This document shows positions 26,259 through 36,055 of a stretch of DNA of 64,000 nt, one piece after another. Below the pieces are notes generated by a model, which saw only the letters and a program-made list of their open reading frames with translations, was not told the origin of the DNA and did no database searches. The stretch is from contig NZ_CP116902.1 of NCBI RefSeq assembly GCF_028471905.1, positions 1,090,501-1,154,500 on the forward strand, given 5' to 3'. The translations under genes were made by a program, and so were the position numbers. Within the stretch, counting starts at the first letter, position 1; every line of letters starts with the position of its first letter. Source of the stretch: Aneurinibacillus uraniidurans (GTDB taxonomy: Bacteria; Bacillota; Bacilli; Aneurinibacillales; Aneurinibacillaceae).

Positions 26259-26686
26259 CGCTGTTAGAAAGTCTGATTTCGTCTCTGGTGCTCTTCTTAC
26301 TAGCTGCCGTTGTGCTGGTACTGTATGTGCAAGTAGAGCGAGAGATGCAGCAGGTGCAAGAGGTGAAGCGACTGGAGATAGAAGCTCGTTCTTTTTTCAT
26401 GTATATAGAGGAAGAAATTCGTCGCAGTGATCAGTTTGAAACACCGACTTCATATGTGCTCCGTTTTCGGGATGATGCGGGGGGCACGATCATGTACTGG
26501 ATGACAGGAAATCGGTTATGTCGACAAGTAAACGGTACTGGTTATGTCGTGATACTGCAATATGTAAGTCGGGTGGATTTTACCGTATTTCCGAATGGCT
26601 GCCAGGTGTACATTGAACTTACAAAAGGCGGTGTATCCTGGAAGGGGGAAGTGTTCATCGCCAAAAGAGTAGAACTGGCTGCATGA
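26165..26686 (+). CDS. comGF: Minor pseudopilin ComGF
   Basis: This 173-residue protein has the prepilin motif RGITLLESLISSLVLFLLAA about 30 residues from the first ATG, followed by a ComGF-like body (FFMYIEEEIRRSDQF, VSRVDFTVFPNGCQVYIEL). The leader before the cleavage site is unusually long if ATG 26165 is used, and overlaps comGE by 94 bases. No other ATG, GTG or TTG lies in frame before the motif, so either the long leader is real or a rare start is used. Confidence 0.78.
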   Translation: MGSRSRAQTGSGKREPFSGKDSCKRNWERGITLLESLISSLVLFLLAAVVLVLYVQVEREMQQVQEVKRLEIEARSFFMYIEEEIRRSDQFETPTSYVLRFRDDAGGTIMYWMTGNRLCRQVNGTGYVVILQYVSRVDFTVFPNGCQVYIELTKGGVSWKGEVFIAKRVELAA

Positions 26687-26697
26687 GAGGTGGTATA

Positions 26698-27072
26698 ATG
26701 CAGAAAAATCAGACGCGTTCCCGTGGGTCGGCTCTGCTCATTATTATTGTGTATACGCATTTGGTGCTGCTGCTCATTTTACATACAACTGGGATTTTGT
26801 ATACACTCGGTCGGATTGCGGCAAATGATCGCGCACGCCTAGCGAATAAATATCGGGCAGAAGCTGCTGCATATATGGCAGTGGAATACTTACTGCGAGA
26901 GGCTTCGTTGCCGAATACAAGCTGGTATCAGGTAGACGGAGAGCGGGTGAAAGTAGATGTGCTCAAGCGAAACGGTGTATATGTGATGATTGGAGCAGTG
27001 GCCGATCGTGCGAGCGTGTGCCTGACAGTAGAGACGCAAGCGGGACGTATTGTGAAGTGGAGTGAAAGTTGA
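26698..27072 (+). CDS. comGG: ComGG-like competence protein
   Basis: This 124-residue protein has a basic leader, RGSALLIIIVYTHLVLLLILHTTG as the membrane segment, and a body with AEAAAYMAVEYLLRE like PilX/ComGG. It lacks the Glu at +5 of true pilins, as ComGG proteins do, and would cap or prime the pseudopilus. ATG 26698 is preferred because AGAGGTGG lies before it; an ATG at 26683 overlaps the comGF stop and is the alternative. Confidence 0.75.
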   Translation: MQKNQTRSRGSALLIIIVYTHLVLLLILHTTGILYTLGRIAANDRARLANKYRAEAAAYMAVEYLLREASLPNTSWYQVDGERVKVDVLKRNGVYVMIGAVADRASVCLTVETQAGRIVKWSES

Positions 27073-27590
27073 TGAGACATGTTATTTTGATCGGATTCAT
27101 GGGAACAGGAAAAACAACGGTAGGGGAGGCACTTGCCAGACGGCTTGGCTGCAGACAGGTTGATTTGGATGAGTGCGTGGTCGAACAGGCAGGCCGAAGC
27201 ATTCCGGATCTGTTTGAGACGGAAGGAGAGGAAGGTTTTCGTTTGCGCGAGACGCAGGTGCTGCGTGAGTTGGTGCAGCGCGTAGATGGACAAGTTCTTA
27301 CAACGGGAGGCGGTGTTGTAACGCAGCCGCGCAATATTGAAATTATGCAGGCGAGTGGAATTGTTGTTGCGCTGTTTGCGCGTCCAGAGACGATTGTTGA
27401 GCGTGTTCGTGGGGATGCAAACCGACCGCTTCTGGCAGGGGATGTGGAGGAACGGGTACGAAAGCTGTTACAGGAGCGAGAGGGGCTGTATGATTTTGCC
27501 CCGATTCATATCCAAACGGACGGCAAAACCGTACAGGAAGTCGTAGAGGAGATTATCGCACATCCTGCATTTGTGGCGACGTCGGTGTGA
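27072..27590 (+). CDS. aroK: Shikimate kinase
   Basis: This 172-residue cytoplasmic P-loop kinase phosphorylates shikimate at O3 in aromatic amino-acid synthesis. Walker A is GFMGTGKTTVGEALA, shikimate-binding residues lie in DLDECVVEQAGRSIPDLF and GFRLRE, and the TTGGG loop (LTTGGGVV) is intact. The LID region is RGDANRPLL. ATG 27072 overlaps the comGG stop by one base, so aroK is expressed with the comG operon at least in part. Confidence 0.92.
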   Translation: MRHVILIGFMGTGKTTVGEALARRLGCRQVDLDECVVEQAGRSIPDLFETEGEEGFRLRETQVLRELVQRVDGQVLTTGGGVVTQPRNIEIMQASGIVVALFARPETIVERVRGDANRPLLAGDVEERVRKLLQEREGLYDFAPIHIQTDGKTVQEVVEEIIAHPAFVATSV

Positions 27591-27650
27591 TTGAAAAGAT
27601 GTGCGGGGGGATATACTAGAAACAAATGAGCGTACAGGAGGTGGGGACCA

Positions 27651-27833
27651 ATGTCCTCTCAGGAATACGTTCGGTATTTAACGCAGCGCTTTGTTACGTA
27701 TGTGGAAACACCTAAGCAGGAGCGTCCCAAACGAGTACGGGAACCATGGTCATACCGCTGGTTTGGCTTACTTCCTTTAGCGCTCGGTATGCTGTTTCAT
27801 CGTCGCCCGAAGAGAAGAACCCGGAATTTGTGA
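27651..27833 (+). CDS. yqzE: YqzE-family protein
   Basis: This 60-residue protein matches YqzE: SSQEYVRYLTQRFVTYVETP and EPWSYRWFGLLPLALGMLF, with a basic tail. In B. subtilis the gene lies directly after the comG operon, as here, and its function is unknown. AGGAGGTGGGGACC precedes ATG 27651. Confidence 0.82.
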   Translation: MSSQEYVRYLTQRFVTYVETPKQERPKRVREPWSYRWFGLLPLALGMLFHRRPKRRTRNL

Positions 27834-27846
27834 TCCGGGTTCTTTT
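27815..27846. terminator. Bidirectional terminator
   Basis: AAGAACCCGGA (27815-27825) pairs with TCCGGGTTCTT (27834-27844), with T after it on both strands. It separates yqzE from the convergent yqhG. Confidence 0.85.
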
Positions 27847-28657
27847 ATTGTTTTTTTAGATAAAACAATCCACCGTTGATGAGAGTAACGTCGATGCGTG
27901 GTTCATATTGCCAGCGTAACTCTTCCATCCGCCGGGTGTGCGAGGTGGTGTAGTCTGTTTCCTCTTCGGCTGACTCCGCTTGTCGTGTGTAAAATTGCTC
28001 GGCCATCTCGAGTTCAGCGGCAAGCCGCTCTTGTGCGCGGGCTGCCCAGGCGGTATCCTCTGCGCTGATGCGTTCAGACAGGTACGTGCGAAGGCAGGTC
28101 CGGGCTGATTCCAGACTATAAATAGGGCGCATTGTATACGCATATGCAGGCAAGGCAGGCTGGAGGGTGGTTTGTTCCATTTTGGCATAGAAGTCTTCTA
28201 CGATATGCCCGTGGATCAGATTAAAACCGAGCGAGAATAATAAATCTTTTTTGCGATCACATACAAAGGAAATTTTATAGTTGATGCCAAGCCAAGGAAC
28301 GAGTGCGGTCTGTTCACTTGATACGTCAGACGAAGTTTGTTCGTACAGGCGCACATAGCGACCGTGCCGCTCAGCTGAGGCAAAAAATTGCTGCAGCCGG
28401 GGCGAACCAAATGTGAGATCTTCCCCTCGTATATCTGGAGGAGCAGCCTGTCGCTCAAACACGCAAGTCATGTTCATTGGTTGAGGAGGGAGATCGAGCT
28501 GCTCTACATATGTCCAATAGAACGGGCGGTTGCCGAGATCTTTGTCTACTTTGATCGGAAGCTCAACGACAAAGTAGGCAGGATGCCGTTCGATATAATG
28601 TGTCTGATGGGCGTCGAAATAACGTTCAAGAAAGGAGCGAACCTCCTGCTGATTCAC
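27845..28657 (-). CDS. yqhG: YqhG-family protein
   Basis: This 270-residue soluble protein matches YqhG: FLERYFDAHQTHYIERHPAY, VELPIKVDKDLGNRPFYW and YEPRIDVTLINGGLFYL. Its function is unknown, but it is always next to the SNF2 helicase yqhH in Bacillales. Its start overlaps the yqhH stop (ATGA), so the two are made together and may act together on nucleic acid; that is inference. Confidence 0.88.
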   Translation of the reverse strand: MNQQEVRSFLERYFDAHQTHYIERHPAYFVVELPIKVDKDLGNRPFYWTYVEQLDLPPQPMNMTCVFERQAAPPDIRGEDLTFGSPRLQQFFASAERHGRYVRLYEQTSSDVSSEQTALVPWLGINYKISFVCDRKKDLLFSLGFNLIHGHIVEDFYAKMEQTTLQPALPAYAYTMRPIYSLESARTCLRTYLSERISAEDTAWAARAQERLAAELEMAEQFYTRQAESAEEETDYTTSHTRRMEELRWQYEPRIDVTLINGGLFYLKKQ

Positions 28658-30363
28658 GGCAGCACCGATCCTTCCAGTGTCTCGCGTGCTGTTGACGGTA
28701 TTTGCTTGTGTGCAGACCGGATGATTTCACCCAGATTCTCCATTTTAATCCGAACCTCTCCTTCACTTTTGGATGCGAGCAGAATGTTAATGATATTTTG
28801 TTCCAGCGACTTTTGTAAATGAAGTCGGTCAATAATCGTATCGAGTTCACCGATGACCATTTCGAACAGATTAATTTTCTCATATAACAGATGAAGAATT
28901 TTTTCTTCAATTGTATTGGCTGTAGCAAGATTATAAATGTATACGTCCCGCTGCTGGCCAAGTCGGTGTATGCGGCCAATTCGCTGCTCAACACGCATGG
29001 GATTCCATGGCATGTCATAGTTAATGAGGCGGTTGCAAAACTGGAGGTTGATTCCTTCGCCGCCTGCTTCCGTCGCAATCAACACCTGGGCACGTGACTC
29101 AAACAGCTGGCTCATCCAGTCTTTTTTACTGCGCTTAAAGCCCCCGCGAAACAGGACGGACGTAATGTCGTGTTCGGCAAGCAGATGCTGCAAATATTCC
29201 TGCGTGGCCCGGTATTCAGTAAAAATAATCAGTTTATCGTCAGATTCCCGAATGATGTCGACTGCTTTTTGCGCTTTTGTGTGACGGTCAATTTTTTTGA
29301 GCATGTGCACCAGCTCCACAATATGAGCGCGAATCGGGGAGTTTTCTGGTGCCCGATTATGCATGTTGACAAGTGTCATAAAAGCAGCGTCCCGGCTGCT
29401 GCATACTTCTCGCTGGAGTGTGATTAGCGACAGGGCATTGCTTGCGCCTTGTGCAGTCGTATATTGTTCTTGTACGAACTCGGTGACGCCGTTATATAGT
29501 GCCTGTTCTTCTGCTGACAGTTCAATGGGGACTGTAATGACATGACGGGTCGTGAATTCCACATTGCCATCCGAGCGTCGATTGCGGACCATCACCTTGC
29601 GCAGCTCCTGCTTGAGCGTGTCGTTGTTTTTCACGTTCCGTTTGCCATGTGCATAGCTTTGCTGGAAATGTTCAGCCTGTCCAAGGTGACCGGGTTTAAG
29701 CAGGGTGATCAGGTTATACAGCTCATTGAGCGTATTTTGAATCGGCGTAGCGGTTAGAAGCAGACAGTATTTTTTCGTCAGCTGCTGAATGAACTGATAG
29801 TTTTTCGTTTGTTTATTTTTTAGTTTGTGTGCTTCATCCACAATGATTAAGTCATATGGTTGGTTCAATACGATGTCGCGATGCGGTGGACGCTTGGCTG
29901 TGTCGATTGATGCCACAAGAATATCGTGACGTGTCCACATGTATTCTTTCGTCTGAGCTACCGCAGGGATGGAGAATTTTGTGTTTAGCTCTCGCACCCA
30001 CTGGACGACAAGCGAGGCGGGAACGAGAATAAGTGCTTTTTTCACGAGACCGCGTACCATATATTCTTTCAGGATCAGGCCCGCTTCAATTGTTTTGCCA
30101 AGACCAACTTCATCAGCAAGCAGGGCACGCCCGTGCATATCTCGAATGACGGTTTGCGCCGTAGTAAGCTGGTGATCGAGCGGTGTGAGATGAGGGAGGT
30201 AGCGCAGACACTGGAGTTCATCAAAATCTCCAATCGCATTGGCTTGAGTTGCCTCCCATGCCAGACGAAATAACTCACGTTGATCCCATGGACCATCATC
30301 GGTTATACGCGTCTGCAAGTCTTCAAACCATTCGTCCTGGAAGGAAACGGAGATGTGTGTCAC
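28654..30363 (-). CDS. yqhH: SNF2-family DEAD/DEAH-box helicase YqhH
   Basis: This 569-residue ATPase has both RecA lobes of SNF2 enzymes: motif I LLADEVGLGKTIEAGLIL, motif II LIIVDEAHKLKN, motif III LLLTATPIQN, motif V ATEAGGEGINLQF and motif VI QRIGRIHRLGQ. It translocates on double-stranded nucleic acid and could remodel protein complexes there, like RapA. No DNA-binding extension is visible beyond the core. It sits upstream of yqhG and is divergent from, though not adjacent to, the gcv operon; in B. subtilis yqhH and gcvT are neighbours. Confidence 0.9.
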   Translation of the reverse strand: MTHISVSFQDEWFEDLQTRITDDGPWDQRELFRLAWEATQANAIGDFDELQCLRYLPHLTPLDHQLTTAQTVIRDMHGRALLADEVGLGKTIEAGLILKEYMVRGLVKKALILVPASLVVQWVRELNTKFSIPAVAQTKEYMWTRHDILVASIDTAKRPPHRDIVLNQPYDLIIVDEAHKLKNKQTKNYQFIQQLTKKYCLLLTATPIQNTLNELYNLITLLKPGHLGQAEHFQQSYAHGKRNVKNNDTLKQELRKVMVRNRRSDGNVEFTTRHVITVPIELSAEEQALYNGVTEFVQEQYTTAQGASNALSLITLQREVCSSRDAAFMTLVNMHNRAPENSPIRAHIVELVHMLKKIDRHTKAQKAVDIIRESDDKLIIFTEYRATQEYLQHLLAEHDITSVLFRGGFKRSKKDWMSQLFESRAQVLIATEAGGEGINLQFCNRLINYDMPWNPMRVEQRIGRIHRLGQQRDVYIYNLATANTIEEKILHLLYEKINLFEMVIGELDTIIDRLHLQKSLEQNIINILLASKSEGEVRIKMENLGEIIRSAHKQIPSTARETLEGSVLP

Positions 30364-30454
30364 GATTGTACCACCTTTGGTTTACTAGAATCGTAACTAG
30401 TATGTGCGCTGTCTTAAAAACTATGTAGCCGAGAGAAGAGAAACGGAAAGAAAG

Positions 30455-30485
30455 ACAAAAAACGCCGATCTCGTGGATAGGCGTT
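30455..30485 (-). terminator. Terminator of the ion-channel gene
   Basis: On the minus strand AACGCC and GGCGTT form a stem followed by six T. Confidence 0.65.
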
Positions 30486-30489
30486 CTGG

Positions 30490-30864
30490 TTATTTATCTC
30501 GCTGGCGAATGGAAATGCGAAAGCGGCGGATCGAGGGAGTAAACACGTAGCGGATGACGAGAGCACCAGGGAGAACATAGCCGATCAGTGCTTCGAGAAT
30601 GGCCACACCGCGTGCCCAGCCGAACGGAGATAGATCACCGTAGCCAACGGAGAGAAGGGTAATGGCGCTAAAATAAAGCGTACGGGTAATGCGGTCGCTC
30701 CACTGCTTCTGGTGGGCAGCGGAGGCGTAATGGTCAAGAATAAAGCCTAAATTCGCCCATTCGACTACCCAGTATAGGAGGGCAAAAAATATCACCAGAT
30801 TTACATACAGAAAAAACAGCGTTACAAAGTTGTACCAGGTTTTTTGTTTGGAAATCTGATTCAT
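30490..30864 (-). CDS. Two-helix potassium channel
   Basis: This 124-residue protein is a minimal ion channel: TM1 (about 12-33), pore helix and selectivity filter TLLSVGYGDLSP (about 76-87), then TM2 (about 91-109). The GYG filter marks K+ selectivity, and four copies would form the pore. It has no RCK/TrkA regulatory domain. A basic end (RRFRISIRQRDK) follows TM2. Gating cue is unknown. Confidence 0.88.
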   Translation of the reverse strand: MNQISKQKTWYNFVTLFFLYVNLVIFFALLYWVVEWANLGFILDHYASAAHQKQWSDRITRTLYFSAITLLSVGYGDLSPFGWARGVAILEALIGYVLPGALVIRYVFTPSIRRFRISIRQRDK

Positions 30865-30938
30865 GGAAAGACTCCTTCATACAAGGGTTACATCTGTACG
30901 AATACGATCTTGTACATATGTATGCGGGAGTCTATCGT

Positions 30939-31352
30939 TTATAATCGGCTGCGGTAAAAATGCTCGTCCCCGTCCTCATCATAGCCTTTTTTGCTAGCGT
31001 CTGATTGAGTAGGTTTCTTTGCCTGTTGAATTTCTTGCTGAAGCTCGTTTATACAATTCATGCAGTATGCCCCGGCCGTAATGGCGGCGCCGCATTTTTT
31101 GCAGGCATACATCATGCTTGGATAACGGGTTACATCAAAATATTTTTCCTTAATTAAGTATTCTATATAAACAATCGGAATATCGAGGTCTTTTGAAATT
31201 TGTGCAATGGGAGCATTTCGATTTTCTTTTGGTTTTAAGTATTGGCGAATTCGCTTAACGGTCTCAAGTTCTTTACGCGCACAATCCGGACATACCGGTT
31301 TGGAAATTTTTAGGTATATTTTTCCGCATACCGCGCAGTTAGAAGGTATCAT
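30939..31352 (-). CDS. YvyF-like zinc-ribbon protein
   Basis: This 137-residue protein has an N-terminal CxxC pair (NCAVCG) with a second pair (VCPDCARKE), a middle helix-turn-helix-like part (AQISKDLDIPIVYIEYLIKEKYF), and a second zinc ribbon (YACKKCG...YCMNC). This resembles the TIGR03826/YvyF flagellar-operon protein, but no flagellar genes are nearby. ATG 31352 follows AAAGGAG; an upstream extension has no such site. Confidence 0.68.
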   Translation of the reverse strand: MIPSNCAVCGKIYLKISKPVCPDCARKELETVKRIRQYLKPKENRNAPIAQISKDLDIPIVYIEYLIKEKYFDVTRYPSMMYACKKCGAAITAGAYCMNCINELQQEIQQAKKPTQSDASKKGYDEDGDEHFYRSRL

Positions 31353-31634
31353 AGCGGTACTCCTTTCTTTAAAACGTACAGTAAAAAACATTCATACTTC
31401 TATAATAAGATGTTTCGGTCTGTTCCTCCTATGTTTTCTTGTCTTTTTTTACAAAATGAGAAAATAGCACCTCATTGCAAATGCTGTTTTTGTATAAACT
31501 AGTCTTAAAATACTACTTGATTAGAAATGATATACAGTTTAACGTAAAGAGAGATTGAATAAATAAAGGTGCAGTGAAATAAGTAGTAGATAAAAGAAAG
31601 AATTCTATCCCGTACCAGGAGGAGAGTGTAGAGA

Positions 31635-31817
31635 ATGGATAAGAAGCCAGTAGTCTGTCATATGGATGAAAAAGGGAATATCCTGCTTCCAGCAGAGTTT
31701 CAAAACGTTCTTGGTTATGGTGTTATTGAATTTGTCATTGAGAATGATTGCATTGTACTAACGAAAGCAGAACCGATTTATACAGGCACCCTGGATGTAA
31801 AACGGAATCGAAATTGA
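31635..31817 (+). CDS. Short AbrB-like (swapped-hairpin) protein
   Basis: This 60-residue protein has the AbrB/MazE-like hairpin pattern: HMDEKGNILLPAEFQNVLG, then VIEFVIENDCIVLTK. It has no second domain, so it could be an antitoxin-like or transition-state DNA-binding regulator. No toxin gene adjoins it. AGGAGGAGAG precedes ATG 31635. It lies upstream of the gcv leader on the same strand, separated from gcvT by an attenuator-like hairpin. Confidence 0.6.
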   Translation: MDKKPVVCHMDEKGNILLPAEFQNVLGYGVIEFVIENDCIVLTKAEPIYTGTLDVKRNRN

Positions 31818-31869
31818 TACATAAAGAAATTTTTTATTTTCCTGAATATTTCGCATGCTAAAGCATAGA

Positions 31870-31936
31870 TTTTACATAGTAGCGGATGAGTGTAGCGGGA
31901 AGAGCCGCGTGATGGCACACGTCGCGCAAAAGGAGC
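31870..31936 (+). promoter_or_regulatory. Structured leader of the gcv operon (degenerate glycine-aptamer-like)
   Basis: The leader carries GGGAAGAGCC (31897-31906), resembling the conserved 5' strand of glycine aptamer stem P1, and then a hairpin at 31906-31926. GCAAAAGGAG and CAAGGACAG follow, close to the conserved 3' end GCAAAAGGACAG of glycine riboswitches. The central conserved part of the aptamer is missing or much changed. GCGG (31895-31898) can pair with CCGC (31905-31908), excluding the 31906 hairpin. This is suggestive, not an identified riboswitch. Confidence 0.4.
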
Positions 31937-31976
31937 AAGGACAGAGATGGGGAATTCCCTATTCCTGTCCTTTTTT
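31937..31976 (+). terminator. Attenuator-like terminator before gcvT
   Basis: AAGGACAG (31937-31944) pairs with CTGTCCTT (31965-31972), enclosing a palindromic GGGAATTCCC (31950-31959), followed by six T. It is 24 bases before gcvT, so it can act as an expression platform or simply end the upstream gene. Confidence 0.75.
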
Positions 31977-31999
31977 ATATAACGTGTGGAGGTGGAAAC

Positions 32000-33100
32000 A
32001 TGACCAAATTACGACGAACCCCGCTGTATGCGCTGTATGAGAAGTACGGGGCAAGGACGATTGATTTTGGTGGATGGGAACTTCCGGTTCAGTTTGCAGG
32101 TATTCAGCACGAGCATGAGCGAGTGCGGACAAAAGCGGGACTATTTGATGTTTCGCATATGGGAGAGATTGAAATAAGCGGGCGGGATGCGCCTGCCTTT
32201 CTTCAGAAGATGATGACGAATGACGTATCGCGTCTTATGACAGGTTGTGCCCAGTATACATTGATGTGCACGCCTAACGGTGGTACAGTGGATGACTTGC
32301 TTGTGTATAAACGGAGCGAACAGGAGTACTTGCTGGTCGTGAATGCGGCCAATACCGAAAAAGATGAAGCGTGGCTTAACAAGCATGTGACAGGCGATGT
32401 TGTCATAAAAAATGTATCAGATGAAATGGCGCAGCTTGCCTTACAAGGTCCGCTTGCCGAGCGGATTCTGCAGCAACTAACAGCTGAGCCAATTGCAGCT
32501 ATTCGCCCGTTCTGCTTTCGAGAGCATGTGCAGATTGGGGCAGTGCGTACGCTCATTTCACGTACCGGATATACAGGAGAAGATGGATTTGAACTGTATG
32601 TAGGAGTGGAAGACGCTCCTAAACTGTGGACACAAATTCTTGACGAAGGTGGGAAAGATGTGATGCCATGTGGTCTTGGTGCACGTGACACGCTGCGATT
32701 TGAAGCGCGGTTGCCACTGTATGGACAGGAACTTAGTGAAAGCATTACACCTCTTGAGGCGGGCCTTGGATTTGCGGTCAAACTTGAGAAACCGATGTCC
32801 TTTATTGGGCAAGAAGCGCTTCGGCGTCAGAAAGAAGCAGGGGTTTCACGCAAACTTGTTGGCATTGAGATGACAGGTCGCGGTATTCCACGAACGGGTT
32901 ATGCTGTGTATGCAGGTGATCAGGTAATTGGGGATGTGACCACGGGTACACAGTCTCCAACGTTTAAGAAAAATATTGGTCTTGCACTTGTGCAGGCGGT
33001 GCACAGTACTCCAGGGACTGAAGTAACCGTTGAGATTCGTGGCAAAAAAGTGGCGGCTGTAGTGGTACCGACACCGTTTTATAAACGAATAAACCCATAA
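32000..33100 (+). CDS. gcvT: Glycine cleavage T protein (aminomethyltransferase)
   Basis: This 366-residue enzyme transfers the methylene group of aminomethyl-GcvH to tetrahydrofolate, releasing ammonia. Typical blocks are [21 protein letters not shown], the [15 protein letters not shown] segment, and [12 protein letters not shown] with the folate-binding Glu and Asp, followed by [23 protein letters not shown] 32000 follows GGAGGTGG. It is the first gene of the gcv operon. Confidence 0.95.
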   Translation: MTKLRRTPLYALYEKYGARTIDFGGWELPVQFAGIQHEHERVRTKAGLFDVSHMGEIEISGRDAPAFLQKMMTNDVSRLMTGCAQYTLMCTPNGGTVDDLLVYKRSEQEYLLVVNAANTEKDEAWLNKHVTGDVVIKNVSDEMAQLALQGPLAERILQQLTAEPIAAIRPFCFREHVQIGAVRTLISRTGYTGEDGFELYVGVEDAPKLWTQILDEGGKDVMPCGLGARDTLRFEARLPLYGQELSESITPLEAGLGFAVKLEKPMSFIGQEALRRQKEAGVSRKLVGIEMTGRGIPRTGYAVYAGDQVIGDVTTGTQSPTFKKNIGLALVQAVHSTPGTEVTVEIRGKKVAAVVVPTPFYKRINP

Positions 33101-33114
33101 AGGAGGCGCAGCCT

Positions 33115-34467
33115 GTGTCCTACCGTTATCTGCCGATGACAGACCGAGACCGTCAGGAGATGCTCGATATGCTCGGTATTGCGAATGTAGAGGAATTGTT
33201 TGTTGATATTCCAGAGGTGGTACGTTTTCAAGGAGAGTTGGCGATTCCAGCTGCGCTGTCTGAGCCTGCACTCATCAGACATATGGGACAGTTGGCAGCG
33301 AAAAATGTAAATGCAGCGGACTGTATTTCGTTTCTTGGAGCCGGGACGTATGATCACTACATTCCGAGTGTAGTTAATCATGTGATTTCTCGCTCGGAGT
33401 TTTACACGGCTTATACTCCATATCAGCCAGAGATCAGCCAGGGCGAATTGCAAGCGATCTTTGAATTTCAAACGATGATTTGCGAGCTAACAGGCATGGA
33501 TGTGGCAAATTCCTCGATGTATGACGGAGCGACAGCATTGGCAGAAGCGGCGGCGCTAGCAGTTAGGAAGACGGGCCGAGCAAAAGTAGTCGTGTCGGGC
33601 ACAGTGCACCCCGAGACACGTGATGTACTTAAGACTACTGCCAAAGGGCATGGCTATCTTGTAGAAGAAGTTGGATTTGAGAGTGGCATAACAGAGTGTA
33701 CGGCGCTTGCTGCGGCAATCGATGAAGAGACGGCTGCTGTACTCGTGCAGTATCCGAACTTTTTTGGTGGGCTGGAAGATTTATCTGCCATCGAAGCGGT
33801 GGCACATGGGGAAAAAGCATTGTTTGTTGTAAGTGCGAATCCACTTGCGCTCGGAATTTTGAAGCCGCCGGGCGCGTATGGAGCAGATATTGTAGTAGGG
33901 GATGTACAGCCATTCGGCATTCCGATGTCATATGGCGGGCCGCACTGCGGGTATTTTGCAGTGCGGAAGGAATGGATGCGTCAGATCCCAGGCCGAATTG
34001 TCGGCCAGACGCAGGACGATCAGGGGAGGCGTGGATTCGTGCTGACGCTGCAGGCGCGTGAGCAGCATATTCGTCGGGAAAAGGCGACCTCTAACATTTG
34101 CTCGAATCAGGCACTGAACGCACTAGCTGCTGCGGTAGCAATGACAGCACTTGGCAAGCAGGGCGTACGGGAGATGGCGCGTCTAAACATCCAGAAAACA
34201 CAGTATGCAAAGCAGCGCATTCAGGCGCTTGCCGGGTATGACGTGATCGGGGGTGCGGCTGTTTTTAATGAGTTTGTCGTTAAGGTACCTGGTTCAGTTG
34301 CACAGGTAAATCGGATGTTACTTGCAGACAGGATCATTGGTGGACTTGATCTTGCCCGTTTTTATCCAGAGTTTGCCGGACATATGCTGCTGGCTGTAAC
34401 GGAGATGCGTACGAAGGAAGATATTGACCGGCTTGTGGATCGACTGGGAGGGATTTGTCATGCATAG
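33115..34467 (+). CDS. gcvPA: Glycine dehydrogenase (decarboxylating) subunit 1
   Basis: This 450-residue subunit forms half of the PLP-dependent P protein, which decarboxylates glycine and passes the aminomethyl group to lipoyl-GcvH. Blocks include [40 protein letters not shown] and [13 protein letters not shown]. The start is a GTG at 33115 with AAGGAGG in front, 14 bases after gcvT. Its end overlaps gcvPB by 8 bases. Confidence 0.94.
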   Translation: MSYRYLPMTDRDRQEMLDMLGIANVEELFVDIPEVVRFQGELAIPAALSEPALIRHMGQLAAKNVNAADCISFLGAGTYDHYIPSVVNHVISRSEFYTAYTPYQPEISQGELQAIFEFQTMICELTGMDVANSSMYDGATALAEAAALAVRKTGRAKVVVSGTVHPETRDVLKTTAKGHGYLVEEVGFESGITECTALAAAIDEETAAVLVQYPNFFGGLEDLSAIEAVAHGEKALFVVSANPLALGILKPPGAYGADIVVGDVQPFGIPMSYGGPHCGYFAVRKEWMRQIPGRIVGQTQDDQGRRGFVLTLQAREQHIRREKATSNICSNQALNALAAAVAMTALGKQGVREMARLNIQKTQYAKQRIQALAGYDVIGGAAVFNEFVVKVPGSVAQVNRMLLADRIIGGLDLARFYPEFAGHMLLAVTEMRTKEDIDRLVDRLGGICHA

Positions 34468-35929
34468 TGAGGGACGCAAACAAGATCAGGCGCTTATTTT
34501 TGAGGTGAGTCAGGCGGGGCGCAGCGCATGTTCGCTTCCAGTGTGTGATGTACCGGAAGTAGAGCTTGCTGATGTATTGCCGATCGGTCATCTACGTGAA
34601 GTAGCTGCTGAGCTGCCGGAAGTGAGTGAACTGCAGTTGATTCGCCATTATACGGCATTATCTCGCCGGAATCATGGAGTGGACTCCGGATTTTATCCGC
34701 TTGGCTCTTGTACGATGAAATACAATCCGAAAATCAATGAAGATGTTGCGCGTTATCCTGGATTTGCCCGCATTCATCCGTATCAGCCGGAAAAGACCGT
34801 GCAGGGAGCACTCCAGCTCATGTACGAGTTACAGTGTGATTTGGCAGCGATTACAGGGATGGATGCAGTGACGCTCCAGTCGGTGGCGGGTGCTCACGGT
34901 GAATGGACAGGGTTGATGATGATTCGTGCGTATCATGAAAGCAGGGGGGAGACACGAACGAAGGTGATTGTGCCGGATTCTGCCCACGGTACGAATCCAG
35001 CCTCTGCGAGTGTGGCGGGACTTACAGCGATAACGATTCCATCGGATGCGGATGGTTTTGTAGATGTAGAGGCGTTGCGACAGGCGGTTGGCCCGGATAC
35101 AGCGGCGCTTATGCTGACAAATCCGAATACGCTCGGTCTATTTGAGAAAAACATCGCAGAGATTGCTCAGATCGTCCATGAAGCAGGCGGGTTATTGTAT
35201 TACGATGGAGCGAATGCAAACGCCGTTCTTGGCAAGGTGCGTCCGGGTGATATGGGATTTGATGTCGTACACCTCAATTTGCACAAAACGTTTACCACAC
35301 CGCATGGCGGCGGTGGACCGGGGTCCGGTCCGGTAGGAGTGAAAAAAGAATTGATTCCGTTTTTACCAAAGCCCGTCGTTGTGAAAGAAGGAGAGATGTA
35401 CCGACTTGACGATGATCGCCCACAGTCGATTGGACGGGTTAAAGCGTATTATGGTAACTTTGGGATTAATGTGCGGGCGTATACGTACATTCGTACAATG
35501 GGACCGGAAGGACTACGTCTCGTCTCAGAGTATGCAGTGCTGAACGCGAACTATATGATGCGTCGTCTGGCCGAGCAATATGATTTGCCGTTTGATGTGG
35601 TGTGCAAGCATGAGTTTGTTCTCTCGGGCAACCGTCAGAAAAAGCTTGGGGTACGCACGCTTGATATTGCGAAACGATTGCTTGACTTTGGGTATCATCC
35701 GCCGACGATTTATTTTCCACTTATTGTGGAGGAATGCATGATGATTGAGCCGACGGAAACCGAAACGAAAGAAACGCTGGATGCTTTCATTGAGGTGATG
35801 CTGCAAATTGCGCAGGAGGCGGAAGAAACACCAGAACTCGTGCAGGAAGCACCGCATCATACGGTAGTGGGTCGCCTGGATGAGGTGCTGGCGGCTCGCA
35901 AGCCGAAGCTGCGGTATACAAAAGAATAA
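34460..35929 (+). CDS. gcvPB: Glycine dehydrogenase (decarboxylating) subunit 2
   Basis: This 489-residue subunit carries the PLP-binding lysine in [18 protein letters not shown]. Other family blocks are [20 protein letters not shown] and [19 protein letters not shown] 34460 has GGGAGGG just upstream and overlaps gcvPA, so the two subunits are coupled. A longer frame from 34424 lies inside gcvPA. gcvH is not in this cluster. Confidence 0.94.
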   Translation: MHSEGRKQDQALIFEVSQAGRSACSLPVCDVPEVELADVLPIGHLREVAAELPEVSELQLIRHYTALSRRNHGVDSGFYPLGSCTMKYNPKINEDVARYPGFARIHPYQPEKTVQGALQLMYELQCDLAAITGMDAVTLQSVAGAHGEWTGLMMIRAYHESRGETRTKVIVPDSAHGTNPASASVAGLTAITIPSDADGFVDVEALRQAVGPDTAALMLTNPNTLGLFEKNIAEIAQIVHEAGGLLYYDGANANAVLGKVRPGDMGFDVVHLNLHKTFTTPHGGGGPGSGPVGVKKELIPFLPKPVVVKEGEMYRLDDDRPQSIGRVKAYYGNFGINVRAYTYIRTMGPEGLRLVSEYAVLNANYMMRRLAEQYDLPFDVVCKHEFVLSGNRQKKLGVRTLDIAKRLLDFGYHPPTIYFPLIVEECMMIEPTETETKETLDAFIEVMLQIAQEAEETPELVQEAPHHTVVGRLDEVLAARKPKLRYTKE

Positions 35930-35943
35930 GCAAGAAAACTGTG

Positions 35944-35976
35944 ACCACCCGACATCTGTATCCGGGTGGTATTTTG
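35944..35976 (+). terminator. Terminator of the gcv operon
   Basis: ACCACCCG (35944-35951) pairs with CGGGTGGT (35963-35970), followed by a short T-rich stretch. Confidence 0.6.
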
Positions 35977-36055
35977 TATGCGTCGCTGCTAAATACTACA
36001 GGTAAGTACGCCGCTTGCGGTGTGCATTTTGTGCTGGATTAAGGAGGGAGAACGG

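Noticed and set aside
31635-31817. Toxin-antitoxin pair
   Set aside because: The AbrB/MazE-like gene has no toxin reading frame on either side.
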